Shown: positions 43,430 through 53,590, counted from the stretch's first letter. The stretch: 64,000 nt of DNA from Undaria pinnatifida (GCA_012845835.1 JABAKD010000013.1:11231201-11295200), one strand, 5' to 3'. Notes: generated by a model from the sequence alone, not told the origin. Made by a program: numbers and translations.

Positions 43430-43650
43430 CCAGGCGCGAGTAATGAGACGTATGCACCGGTATGGACCTGGCACATCGTATACTGACTCCCGATTTCACT
43501 TTTATATGTTTCTGGTGGAGGCATGAATTGCGTCAGCTGTGATATATGCGTGTACCACCTTGGGTTGTGTGTGTTGTTCCCTAGGGTATTCCTCTGCTCC
43601 AGAGTGACTGGAACCAGTCCTGTGACCACGGACTGGATTGTGCGATTTAA
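43430..43650 (-). repeat. Second copy of the 9436-9690 element
   Basis: See 9436-9690. Here it is preserved over about 220 bp in reverse orientation, with the same ends missing. The surrounding 42,750-44,300 has otherwise only A/T-rich and short repeated sequence without assignable genes. Confidence 0.55.
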
Positions 43651-44913
43651 TGTGAGAACAACAACAACTGAAATATTGCCTGTTTCTTGACCTTTCAGCT
43701 GCTTCCTGCAAATTTGGTTTTTCTGCCAACACGATTTTGTACCTTTTCGCGATTTTTTCTTTTTTTTTGTCTAGTAAGTTGATTTGCCGCTAATTTGCCG
43801 CCTGTGCACTAGTTGCGGAACGGCCCAGCTTTGGCTTTTCTTTGGTTACCACCATTTGTTTTGTAGTTGGCGAAGCTTCATCGGCTGAGATCTGGGCTTG
43901 GCTCATCCGGTCCACACCGCCCAGCACCCCATCGCAGCGCTATAGCTCACAGCAACGAAGCGCCGTGCAGTGCCCTGCGGCTCAGCTCAGCAGCGCACCG
44001 CAGCGCAGCGCTAGCGCAGCAGAGCGAAGCGCTGTGCTTTGCCGCGCTCTGCCGTCGCGATCGTTCGTTGTTCATGATATCTAAAACTCCGCGTAGGCTG
44101 ATATTTAGGTATTTGGCGCTTTATTCTATATCGCGTCAACCATCGTAATATCATACAATATGGGGGAGGGAATGTAATCTCTATGCAAAGATCCTGTTTT
44201 GTTTTCATCAATTGTCAGCCGGCCGCCCCGGTGGTCTAATGGTTTTACCCTCGAATACTACTAACGTTTGGTTGTCCTTGAGTTCGACACCCACCACGAT
44301 GAAATATGACTTAATTTGCAAAAATGCAATAAAAAAAAGAGATCAACTGCTGAGAGCGCCTGCTAGGTACAACTCGACGCGAGTCGACGAGGGAAGAAAA
44401 TGCTCGATTCTCCTCGCGGTAAAAATGAAGGCACGTGATGAAGTGGGGAGGGAGGAGGAGGGCCCGCTATGTGACCCCGGATCTGAGTTACTACTGGGAG
44501 GGAGCGCGAGAATGGTGCGGGGATGATAAATGGGATGAAGAAAAAAAAATGTTGCAAAGAAAGGTATACCAGGTATGATTATTTCTACCAGTAAATAATA
44601 TGTCAGTCTCTGGGGAAATACGTACGGCACCATCAGCAGTCGTCATGGTAGAGACACTCCGGATATTATGTATTGAGGGGACGCGTCCGATTTCGACAAC
44701 GTGAAAGCACCCACGAAGCAAAGATAGCAGACACACATATCCCGCCTTCCCGAGAAAAAACAGAGAAGAAGCGCTACGCCAACCTCCCCGTACGAGCAAA
44801 GCCACCCCCGCACCTATCTTAGACAACGCCGACGCAACGAGAGATCGCCCTCCTCTTCTTCGTTTTTCTCCTCGCCCGCAACCACGCAGACCAATCAATG
44901 CGACAGCCTTCAC

Positions 44914-44997
44914 GTAACAAACGAAGCAATCTTCTTCCAAAACCTCGCCGGCTGACATGGCCCCATGTCGACGTTTGATGCAAACTGACTTTGCATC
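44914..44997 (-). CDS. Possible exon 8 (optional)
   Basis: 84 nt, phase 0-0, acceptor GTCGACAG, donor GTTAC|GTGAAG. It would encode DAKSVCIKRRHGAMSAG followed by EVLEEDCFVCY. The frame continues open for another 30 codons to ATAG|GTGCGG, which would not fit exon 9. Phase agrees with exons 7 and 9 either with or without it. The composition is plausible, but there is no motif to confirm it. Confidence 0.3.
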
Positions 44998-45401
44998 CTG
45001 TCGACTTCGAACCTCCATTGCCACGGGGACAGCAGTGCAGTCTCTTCATTAATGCCAAGGCCTCTTTCGTTTCGCCTAGAGGCGACGCAGGTTCTCAATA
45101 ATACTATTTTCGGTATTTTTGTTTGATAGACGCCAACTTTTACTTGACGGCGCATTTAACATAGTGTATTTCGCCTATCCTTGCCTTCTTTGTTGTATAA
45201 TATTACGTTTTTTTTCTGTCAAATCATGACTTTCATAATCCCATGTTCGTATTAAACTCTTGGCATTACTTTAAAGTTCAATGCATACCAAATCGGACAG
45301 CTACACCTTAAGTTGTCGAAGTGCTGCCCTGCCCTACCCGAAGCATGGGCGCCGGCGAATGCCGGCGCCCATGCGGAGCCCTTGTATACGAGTATTATTG
45401 T

Positions 45402-45548
45402 GGATGGCGGATTCGAACCCACGACCCTAACCCATGGTCTGTCGGCGACACCATTCGTTAGGGAATTAGTGGGGTATTATTATAGTCCGTTTGACCACTT
45501 GCACAATGTTAACCAATAGCTTACCCAAAATACGTAAGCTTTACAACA
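45402..45548 (-). mobile_element. TRIM fragment: tRNA-like end plus LTR
   Basis: Complement of a tRNA 3' half (GGATTCGAACCCACGACC) followed by an LTR (CGTTAGGGAATTAG ... CTTTACAACA, 45,456-45,548) with a small TAT duplication. The internal domain and other LTR are missing. It ends 400 bp upstream of the U2 gene. Confidence 0.7.
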
Positions 45549-45589
45549 CCACCACGGGAATTGAAGGATATGCCAGCTGACTCTGTATT

Positions 45590-45695
45590 GCGAATACAAT
45601 GGGTTAAATTTACTCGCAACATGTGTATGAAAATGCGTGGAAGTAAGTGTGGTGAATTGAGCTTCAGTTTCATTTCCCCATCAGCCGGAGGATAA
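45590..45695 (+). mobile_element. CCGGCGG retroposon, reverse-oriented fragment
   Basis: GGTTAAATTTACTCGCAACA, ATGAAAATGCGTGGAAGTAA, CTTCAGTTTCATTTCCCCAT, CAGCCGGAGGATAAG: the family body in sense orientation without a poly(A) tail. Confidence 0.6.
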
Positions 45696-45918
45696 GTTTT
45701 ACAAAAATTGAAAACGTCAGGTGTGAGTACGATCGAGATTGAATGGTTGAAAGTAGACTTTGCAAGCTGCGTGGTACATCCTTGGTTCGCTAATATTCAG
45801 CAGAAGTTGCACAAAATTTAAAGAAGGTCGTTAAAAAAAATAACGTTCCCAAAAAACAAAAAATGACATTTTATGTGTGTTTTGTGCAAACTATAATTTA
45901 CTTTTACATTTTGCTTGC

Positions 45919-45929
45919 TATATAAATAA
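45919..45929 (+). promoter_or_regulatory. TATA-like box of the U2 snRNA gene
   Basis: TATATAAATA lies 23-33 bp upstream of the expected U2 5' end at 45,952, the position of a TATA element in plant-type snRNA promoters. No proximal sequence element could be identified by eye. Confidence 0.6.
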
Positions 45930-45951
45930 CAAAACCTCCGGCTTCTTCAGC

Positions 45952-46135
45952 ATACCTTCTCGGCCTTTTGGCTAAGATCATGTGTAGTATCTGTTCTAAT
46001 CAGTGTGAAAACTGATTGACGCTCATCGAGTGTCATTTTCACACCTGTTTTTGAAACTGCCGGGTTTAGCGCTGCTTGCAGTGTTCCGGCTGGATTTCCT
46101 CGGTATTTCACTACCGCCTTGTGAGGTCCGTCCCC
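45952..46135 (+). ncRNA. U2: U2 spliceosomal snRNA
   Basis: Starts ATACCTTCTCGGCCTTTTGG, the conserved U2 5' end (U2/U6 helix region and stem I). GTGTAGTATCTGTTCT, which pairs with the intron branch site, is intact. Stem-loop IIa is ATCAGT..ACTGAT, and stem-loop IIb is GACGCTC-ATC-GAGTGTC. The Sm-like site CTGTTTTTGAAA follows at about 46,044. The stem-loop IV core CGGTATTTCACTACCG lies within CCTCGG...GTGAGG. Length about 184 nt fits U2. The gene lies on the plus strand inside the giant intron of the minus-strand host gene. U2 binds the branch point in the spliceosome. All key elements are intact, so it is probably functional. Confidence 0.93.
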
Positions 46136-46143
46136 TCGGGGAC
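46130..46143 (+). terminator. Perfect palindrome at the U2 3' end
   Basis: GTCCCCTCGGGGAC is a 14-nt perfect palindrome directly after stem-loop IV. It is either the last hairpin of the RNA or part of a 3' processing signal. The assignment is tentative. Confidence 0.4.
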
Positions 46144-46199
46144 ACAAACAATCTCAAATAACCACAAACAACCAAACCAAAAAACGAACCACGACGTTC

Positions 46200-46266
46200 G
46201 CACGGCTTAGTTTGGGTACTTGTTCGTTAAACTTTTTCTTACCTATAGACAAACGGACTATTAATC
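46200..46266 (+). mobile_element. Diverged solo LTR of the TRIM family
   Basis: GGCTTAGTTTGGGTA, CTTGTTCGTTAAAC and AGACAAACGGACTATTAA correspond in order to the LTR of 46,773-46,857, with several substitutions. It lies about 60 bp downstream of U2. Confidence 0.5.
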
Positions 46267-46772
46267 AAATCTTTGACAACAACGAAACAAACCACCACCG
46301 TAAGCAACCAACAAGCTAACAAACCAACCAAAAATACGCGCTCTACGTACTCCTCCTGCTCTACTATGATGTGTATCACAAAGTTCTGAGGTAAACTATC
46401 CTACAGGACCTGGAGTACATCTAAATACGGGATCGGAAACGCTGAACGAAAACTCTCGCATATACAAACGTACTACGTACACTGCTGTACTGGTGGGAGG
46501 TGCTCGTATGAAAGCTTTCATGTGTGTAGAATATAGCAGCAGTAGTAGTAGTAACATCAGCGCAGTGTACGAATGTACTCGTATACGACGCTGTTGTACT
46601 CTGCAGCTGCTGTAATACCTGGTCCTGGTATGAAACGCATGTGCGTACTGCGCACGCACGCACGCACATGATACTACCGTGCGGTACAGCAAAGTCGTAG
46701 ACTATTACTTGTGTAGTAACAACAACGAGAAGTATGCTGTACTGCAGCAATGCTGGTGCTGCCTCTGCTACT

Positions 46773-47148
46773 TGTTATAAGGCTTAGTTTGGGTAAGCTA
46801 TTGGTTAACCAGTTGCAAGTGGTCAAAGGGACTAATACCCCACTAAAGCACTTAACAAATGGCGTCGTCGACAGACCATGGGTTTTTGGGTCGTGGGTTC
46901 GATCCCCACATCCACCATACATAATAAACTTTTTCAGGTTTCCCCATGGCGAACTTGAAAAAAACTCTTCCTGGTACCCCAGGGAATGAAACGGCTTGGA
47001 TACATTGACAGATCCGCCCGTATATCCGGCCGACCTGCTATCCCGCCGTTTCAGGGGGGGAGAGTGTTATAAGGCTTAGTTTGGGTAAGCTATTGGTTAA
47101 CCAGTTGCAAGTGGTCAAACGGACTAATACCCCACTAATACCTTAACA
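46773..47148 (+). mobile_element. Complete TRIM (miniature LTR retrotransposon), 376 bp
   Basis: Two direct repeats of 85 and 84 bp (46,773-46,857 and 47,065-47,148), each starting TGTTATAAGG and ending TTAACA, flank a 207-bp interior. A purine/G tract (TCAGGGGGGGAGAG) directly precedes the right LTR. The 4-bp target duplication TACT is present on both sides (46,769-46,772 and 47,149-47,152). No coding capacity. The two LTRs differ at only a few positions, so the insertion is relatively young. Mobilised, by inference, by an autonomous LTR element. Confidence 0.9.
46858..46918 (+). other. tRNA 3'-half-like segment inside the TRIM
   Basis: Directly after the left LTR: an anticodon-arm-like GACC ... 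GGTC hairpin, a perfect T arm (GTGGG-TTCGATC-CCCAC) and an acceptor-like ATCCACCA end with CCA. It is in tRNA sense orientation. A normal primer-binding site would be antisense here. The 5' half of a tRNA is absent, although the LTR itself has a weak box-A-like AAGTGGTCAAA. Confidence 0.7.
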
Positions 47149-47929
47149 TACTGTAGTGTACCGTACCTGTTAACCCTTTTAGCACCGCAGTCCCGACATG
47201 GGGACAAAACACTTGGATTTAAACTATGATGGTTTCAGGGGTTGAAAATGGCACGTTAGGAGCGTTTTCACAAAAAATCGGGAAAATATTATAAAATACG
47301 TCATTTTCACATTTTATACCTTTTTTGCGCTATTAAATATTTAATTTTTAGAATGGAGACTATAGAGACGATCACGCCTGCGTATGTCAGCTGTATCTCC
47401 GATCCTCTCGCATCACGAATTTTACCCTCGCCTTTTACTAGGATAAACCGTGCTGAGAGGATCCTGAAGGAGTTCTTTCGATTTTTGACCCCACTTGTGG
47501 GGTAAATACAGCAGCAGCGCTCCGAGACAACCCTTCTCAACCAAACAATACATCAACCCCAGCGCCAACCATCAGCAGCACCGATAACTCCTGCCGTACC
47601 ACCGAGCAAACTTCCTCGTACTCGTGCTAATTCGTCTCGGGTGGAGTAACAGCACACCAATAACAATACTCCATACGTACCAGGAACCTGGTAAAATAAT
47701 CATCACGTTCTACTCCCTCAACACCAACACATCATCAACTCGGTCGAATCCTCCAACACCAACACCACGTCAGCTCAGCACCGACTACCGAGAACCCCCC
47801 CCCGTAGTATATACCAGTACGCAACCCCCCTATGGATGCCTGCCTGTAATATTTCTTGTTTGTCCCTCGAGGCGCCTTTACCGGCTTTAGTCCCACAAAT
47901 CGTACCAGAGATAAAGTACCAAATATATT

Positions 47930-49080
47930 TCACTTAATAGTCTAGAGGTTTTTAAGCTTTGTTGTTGTGCTTTTTTTTTTGTCAAATCGCGAGAGAGAGG
48001 GCGTCGCCTCACCCTAACCGTAATAACGCAGGCTAAGGCGACGACCACCTTACTTAGCGGCTTCGCCGCGCGTTTTGGAAAAACTGATAAAAATGTGCGG
48101 ACCACCTCAAACATCGAAGTATATTTGGTACTTTATCTGGTATGATTTGCAGGGTGAGAACATCGCACAGGCTACTACAGTAACTGCTGTGTTCGTCTCG
48201 TATGTGTTCGTCTCGTATGCGGAGACTAACTACATAATAATAAAACGAGCACGATTGAAAACATCTCGGAATAAGAACCAACCCACCCAGTCACAGTAGT
48301 CAACACCGCGTCGATATCTCCATCAACAGCAGCACCGCGCGATTATCACCATCGAAGAACCCCCCTTGCACTCGTACTCTTGTCGGTCTCCTCGTAGGTC
48401 GTGACCACAAGTGACCCACCCTTACCCTAACCCCAACCCTAACCCTAACCCTAACCCAGGCGAAGGCGACGATGTAATGTTATAGGTGGGGGTTACCTCG
48501 CTGCACCCGAAAAAGAGTCCAACAACGACGGTGCCAACCCGTCGGTAGCCTCGTTAGGCATTTGGGTCTGCATTGTCCCCCTCTGGAAACACCAGTCCTC
48601 GGCTCTTTCGGCCTGTAGTGTCCCCCTCAGGAACACTACGCCTCGGGGGCACGACGTGAGTCCGAACCCACGGTTTCTCGCGTCGTGGCGTCTTCGCTCT
48701 TTGGCGTATAGACTAATCGCAAGAAAACTGCTCTAACTGCGCCCTTCGCCGCGCGTTTTGGAAAACTGATAAAATGTGTGCGGACCACCTCAAATATCGA
48801 GATATATTTGGTACTTCACCTGGTATGATTTGTGGGATGAGAACATCGCGAAGGCTACTACTGCTGTGTTCGTTTCGTATGCTGAGACTAAATAATAATA
48901 AAACGAGCACGAATGAAAACACATTGGAAGAATAACCAAACCACCCAGTCACAGTTGTTAGCATCGTGTCGATATCCCCCATCAACAGCAGCACCGGCGA
49001 CTATCACCATCGAAGAACCCCTCTTGTACTCGTACTCTTGTTGGTCTCGTAGGTAGTGACCACAAGAAGTGATAACAGCT
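47930..49080. repeat. Large direct repeat, about 350-400 bp, two copies
   Basis: 48,060-48,420 and 48,740-49,075 share CTTCGCCGCGCGTTTTGGAAA, ATGTGCGGACCACCTCAAA, TATGATTTGNNGGNTGAGAAC, ATAATAATAAAACGAGCACGA, GATATCNCCATCAACAGCAGCACC and CTCGTACTCTTGT. The spacer contains the telomere-like tract. Non-coding. Confidence 0.8.
48422..48458. repeat. Interstitial telomere-like tract (CCCTAA)n
   Basis: TTACCCTAACCCCAACCCTA then ACCCTAACCCTAACCC: about six units of the vertebrate/brown-alga type repeat. A degenerate version (CACCCTAACCGTAA) lies at the corresponding place upstream (48,009), and TTACCCTAACCCTATCC at 50,606. Confidence 0.85.
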
Positions 49081-49359
49081 TCAAAATAGTTTTTAGGAAG
49101 AATCCAGTACCACAGGTATGCACGAGAAGTACGTATCTTTTTTACGCGCTCTGTACGAATTACGTTGGATAATCGTCATAGCGGCAGTTGGTTCATTCTG
49201 TCAAGAAGGAATCCTGACATATTTTTTTCATGGAAAATGCCAAACCGATTCAAACTCCGGATTCCTGGCAAATACCACGATTTTTGAAAACGTCACGTTT
49301 TTTTTGTCAATATTCCTGACATTTTTAGCGTTCGTTAGGAGCGGCCCTTAGATGCCGCG

Positions 49360-52020
49360 AGTTGCTACGACGTGCCACGGTTTTCCATCTTAGAGCTTGC
49401 GAGTTGCCGCGACGCGTTGAGACATACGACGATGTGCCGTGGGTTCCACCATACATAGTTGTCCCCGAGTTACCGCGACATGCGGATTCTTACCTTAGTT
49501 GCAGCAACATGTCGCGGTTACGTGACATCCCACATGAGCTGCTGCGAGGCAACTCGTGACAACGAAGGTAGGGAACTCGCGAAAACTCTCGACATGTGGC
49601 GGCTCCTCGCTCCAAAGTTTCAGCAAGTTACCGCGACATGCCGCTACATTGCTGCGAGTTCCCACAACATCCCACCTGAGCTGCCGCATCATTCTACCTG
49701 GGCCCCTTGGGAGCTCGAAAGGTGGAAACCCCCGGGGAACTCGCGGCAAATCGCGGCATGTCGCAGCAACTCGCGGCATGTCGCGACAGCTCACGGCACC
49801 GAAGGCGGGAACCCGCGACAAATCGGGAGTGTCGCGGCATGCCGCGGCAAAGCAAGGGTGGAACTCGCGGAAACTCACAGGCACTCGTGGGAACTCCAGA
49901 TACGTTTTAAGTACACTTTGTCCAAAGTTCGGATACAGCGAATGGGATACACTGAATTCCCACGGTATGCCGCTGTAGTCTGCCATTATCGTGTTTTTTG
50001 GCGACACGTCGTGGCACACCCCATGGAATTTCATGGCATATCACGGCATATCATGGGACCCCCCCGGTGAAATGCCGCGGCATGCCATGATATACCGCAA
50101 GATACCTCGGTTGTTACCGCGACATGTCACGGCATGCCGCGATGGTTGCCGTGACATGCCGTGACATGCCGCAGCATGTCGCGGCATGCCACGGCGTTTC
50201 CCACTGTGGACCTTCCTGCGGTATCCTACCGGATCCTGTGGTATCCTACCGGATACCGCGGGAGAACCCGCGGAATATCGCACGAGACTTCGCATGGTAT
50301 CCAGCGGGGCGCCCCATGGCACGTGCCACAGGATCCCACGACATGCCGCGATATCCCGCTGGCCGTACCATCCTCCAGTGTATAAAAGGAAATATATAAA
50401 CCTGGTATGTAATTTTCGACCGGGCGTCAAACGCGATCAGACATGTGCGGCGACGTCCTTCGGTGTGTCACCAATCGTCACGAACTACGGTAAGACGTCG
50501 CAAGACGTGTCACGACGTGCCGCGACATTGCCACGACGTGCCGCGACGTGCCGTGACGTGCCCAATGACGTGCCACGACGTGCCTTCAAGCCGCGCGTAC
50601 AGCCCTTACCCTAACCCTATCCTTAACCCTACACGGGTCGACGGGACCCCTCCATTTCATCGACATTGTAGAAGGCGGGCAAAAGGCGGACCTTCTGAGC
50701 ACCTTTTGGAAAGTCAGCCATGACGCAAAAAGTTCACCGTGTTGGTTATATAGTGTAGGTTATATAGCACCACCCACTGAGTTACTTAGTCACGTGACTT
50801 AGTGGTCCAGTGGGTAGTACTATATAACCAACAAAATACATGTTTGCGAGTTCGTAAATCGATTCTCACCGACCTTTCAAGAGGAATCTCCGGGGCTCTC
50901 CTCTCGCCACGCACTACAGTACTCAGGAGCAAACTATCATAACCATTCACGTCTCCAGCGCGCACGCTCGCAAATACGTTATTTCCTTTTCTCTCCCGGA
51001 AAAAAGCAAAAACATGAAGTCGGTGGGATTCGAATCCACGACCCACCGTTTGCTGGTTATATAGCACTTTCCACTGAGCTACCTAGTCACCCCAATATGT
51101 TAGAAAATAGCTTCGTAGTTGTCCTGAAGGACGGAGATCATATTTATATCCCGACTGGCGGGAACCATCGCAACCATTGTGGGGGTGTCGAGGCACGCCC
51201 CGGCACGTCGCGAAACGTAGTCGAGGCGCACGTCGTTGCGCGTCTTGCGGCGTTTTGCGACACACCGTGGGACATCACGGCAATACGCGAAACGTTCGCG
51301 GCACGTACGCGGCACGTTCACGGCTCATGTCTGATCACCGCGCGGTCGACGCCCGGTCGCAAAACCCATACCTTTTTCTTTTATGGTCGAAAAATCAATA
51401 CATTTTGTTTATAGCCCGCGAGATATCGCGACATGTTGTGAGATCCCGTGGCACATACCATGGAGCGTTTCGCCGAATACTGCGGGAAGTCTCGTGCGAT
51501 ACTCCACGGCTTCTCCCGCGGCATCCGGTGGGGTGCCGCAGGAAGTTCCACGGCGGATTTCGACATGCCGCGGCACGTTGCGGCAACCATCGCAGCATGT
51601 GGCCTCATGTGGCGGCAACAACCGTGATATCTCGCGGCACAGCATGGCATGCCGCGGCATTTTTTTTTTTTCGGCATTTAACCGGGGGGGTCCATGACAT
51701 GCCGTGACATGCCGTGGAATCCCATGGGATGTGCCAGGGCGTGTCGTCAAAAAGCACAATAACCCGCGGCATGCCGGGGTATCTCGTGGGATCCCATGAG
51801 AACTCTCGTGAGACGTGCCGTGACACTTTTCGCGGGATTTCGAGGGAAGCCCCATGGTGGGAAATCCCTCGGCATACCGCGGATTTTTTGCGACATGCTG
51901 CGACATGGCGTGATATGTCGCGGGATGGCCCGCGGACAGCATGTCGCGGGATAGCCCGCGGACAACATGTCGCGGCATGTCGCAGGACGTCCCAGCATGT
52001 CGTACGGGCAGCATGTCGTA
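49360..52020. repeat. Field of short palindromes centred on CATG (GNCATGNCGCGG words)
   Basis: Over 2.6 kb the words GACATGTCGCGG, GGCATGCCGCGG, GACATGCCGTG and CGGCATGTCGCG recur many tens of times at irregular 10-40 bp spacing on both strands. Almost every occurrence is locally self-complementary. Two sub-blocks (49,360-50,380 and 51,170-52,020) are separated by the tRNA-like palindrome. No stop-free frame resembles a protein; long frames reflect the C/G repeat. Confidence 0.85.
50759..51095. mobile_element. tRNA-like inverted element with CACGTG-centred palindrome
   Basis: 50,759-50,828 is an imperfect 70-bp palindrome (GGTTATATAG ... CTATATAACC) centred on CACGTG. The right half starts a tRNA-like unit, and 51,010-51,090 is its inverted partner. 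On the minus strand the partner reads GGTAGCTCAGTGGAAAG (box A) and GGATTCGAATCC (box B). Stems are not closed, so it is a tRNA-derived SINE pair rather than a tRNA gene. Confidence 0.6.
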
Positions 52021-52110
52021 CGGTATTATTATTGCCCTCCAACGTTATAGCGTAGATATGTCGTCCCGATATAAATCGAGTATCCTTCCATAAAGAGTAG
52101 TATCTCTCCT
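52020..52110. mobile_element. MITE family B, reverse copy
   Basis: TTGCCCTCCAACGTTATAGCG, CCCGATATAAATCGAGTATC, CCTTCCATAAAGAGTAGTATC: reverse complement of the 7985 and 19,390 copies. Confidence 0.55.
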
Positions 52111-52228
52111 ATGACCCTCTATGTAAATATTTCACCAGTACATAGTGTACTACATATGATACTCTCTACTACACCTTAACATGTGACGTCGTCGTTAGGC
52201 CGAAAGCCGGTACAAGGTACAGACTAAC

Positions 52229-52402
52229 CTTGGCATTGGATGGTGAACCGCATAGGCCGAAGAAACGCCTCATCTGGTGAGTCGTCACCTCCGCTCGCTC
52301 CCCCGGCCCCCCTACACAAAACGCCGCCGAGAAATTATCGGCACGCTGCGCCAACGACGTGCCGAAGGAGTCCAGAAATACTGCCCGGATTGCTCGTTGA
52401 CG
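52229..52402 (-). CDS. Exon 7
   Basis: 174 nt, 58 codons, phase 0-0. Acceptor GAACCGCAG, donor GCCAAG|GTTAGT. It encodes RQRAIRAVFLDSFGTSLAQR, ADNFSAAFCVGGPGERAEV and HQMRRFFGLCGSPSNAK. Upstream of the acceptor lie CTCCACTTTCCCCCTCATCC and then the (TTG)n tract (minus strand), with no other AG in between. No domain recognised. Joins exon 6 in phase. Confidence 0.8.
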
Positions 52403-52469
52403 CTGCGGTTCGTTGTCGTCGGTTGCATCGAAACAAGCGGTGATGGATTGGATGAGGGGGAAAGTGGAG

Positions 52470-52536
<67 letters not shown>

Positions 52537-52582
52537 AAACAACAACAACAAAAACAACAACAACAAAAACAACAACAACAAC
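52470..52582. repeat. (AAC)n microsatellite, about 37 units
   Basis: Reads (TTG)n on the transcribed minus strand and lies 70-180 bp upstream of the exon 7 acceptor, forming a T-rich, AG-free region. Three AAAAAC interruptions near the right end. The poly-Asn and poly-Leu frames are artefacts. Confidence 0.95.
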
Positions 52583-53146
52583 AGCTTTGCTGACTTCATT
52601 TTTTTTTTTTTCATTGTTTTACGAGTATCTCGGCGTTGAAGCTCCCGCTTCACATTCTTCGATTGCAAACTGATCACATTATTATAACAACAATACAATC
52701 AAAATATATTAACAATAGCACGAAATTGTGTACGATCTTCGCCAAGTAAACCTTGACTGCGCCCATCTGGTCAAACCCCGGAGGTCTAAACCATTCATAA
52801 CCGTTTTTGCTTATGTTGCCCCATGAAAAAAAACACCCCCCAGAACTTCGTACCACGTCACTCATTCAATACTGTTGAATGTCCCAGTCCGCGCCGATGC
52901 ATGGTTTTTTACTAACATTTTCCCATCCGACTGTGTGTAGCATGACCTTACTCCTCTATCACTCATAAAGAAAAACCAGCAAACGAAAAGAAAAACATCG
53001 GAAACCAAGAAGAAAACCTACGCACCAAGCCTAAATGTTCCTTAATCCCCCTATCCGGGATCAGAGAGTGCGATCGATCGTGCAGAGGCGAGCGCTCGAA
53101 GAAGGCAATTTCCCCCGCTAAAACAAAATACTAAGAATGGACGTAC

Positions 53147-53381
53147 ATGGGGGTGACCGTCGATGAACTCGAAATCCTGGAACATTTTTCGATCCTCTAC
53201 GCGTGGGGGCTTCGTCCGGTCGGCGTTGCACACCAACCCGACCAGTAAAGCTCGCAGCTTTTCGGCTTCGAAAATCCCCTCGCCCCCACGCCCACCGGCG
53301 CTCCTGCCTCCCCGTGACCGCTGCCTCGCAAGAGAGGGCTCGACGATGCCCAGCTTTGAGAGGTCGCCGTCGCAGAGTCCC
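53147..53381 (-). CDS. Exon 6: continuation of SAM-like segment
   Basis: 235 nt. The acceptor lies in a C tract (CCCCCCCCACGTCGAACAG), and the donor is CCCCAT|GTACGT. It begins with one base completing an Arg codon with exon 5, phase 0 at the end. It encodes GLCDGDLSKLGIVEPSLARQ, a Gly/Arg-rich loop, then FEAEKLRALLVGLVCNADR and EDRKMFQDFEFIDGHPH. With exon 5 this gives LAGISGAEAL-R-GLCDGDL, the pattern of helices 4-5 of a SAM domain. A longer overlapping frame in another phase has no coding character. Confidence 0.85.
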
Positions 53382-53474
53382 CTGTTCGACGTGGGGGGGG
53401 GGGTATGTGCGCGAACAGGGGTTGGGGCTTAAAAGCTTCCGCTAGACACGGCGGGGTTTTCCCTTGGTGCAAAA

Positions 53475-53590
53475 CAATGACCGCCTGGTCGGTGAAAGCC
53501 CGACGTTCTCTGGGCCGGTGGTGTAGGGGTGCGAGAGTCTGTGTTCCTGAAGGCTACGGCTATGCTGGCAATGATTATACCCCCGCCTCC
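53475..53590 (+). repeat. Dispersed repeat family C, divergent
   Basis: ACCGCCTGGTCGGTGAAAGCCCG, GTTCTCTGGGCCGGTGGTGTAGG, GCGAGAGTCTGTG. Followed to 53,890 by C-runs separated by GATGATTC/GACGACTC-AAGTAC words, a low-complexity tandem. Confidence 0.55.

Noticed and set aside
44160-44540. Hammerhead or other ribozyme motifs, also checked in the TRIM LTRs
   Set aside because: No CTGANGA...GAAA core with closing stems was found.
44491-45024. 177-codon minus-strand frame, considered as a transporter exon
   Set aside because: Hydrophobic segments at its end reminded me of choline-transporter-like proteins, but the match was not convincing and adjacent frames change. Only the 28-codon part is kept as a doubtful exon.
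49118-49351. Plus-strand 77-codon frame with two hydrophobic stretches
   Set aside because: Could encode a small membrane protein, but it is isolated on the antisense strand between repeats with A/T-rich composition. Chance cannot be excluded.
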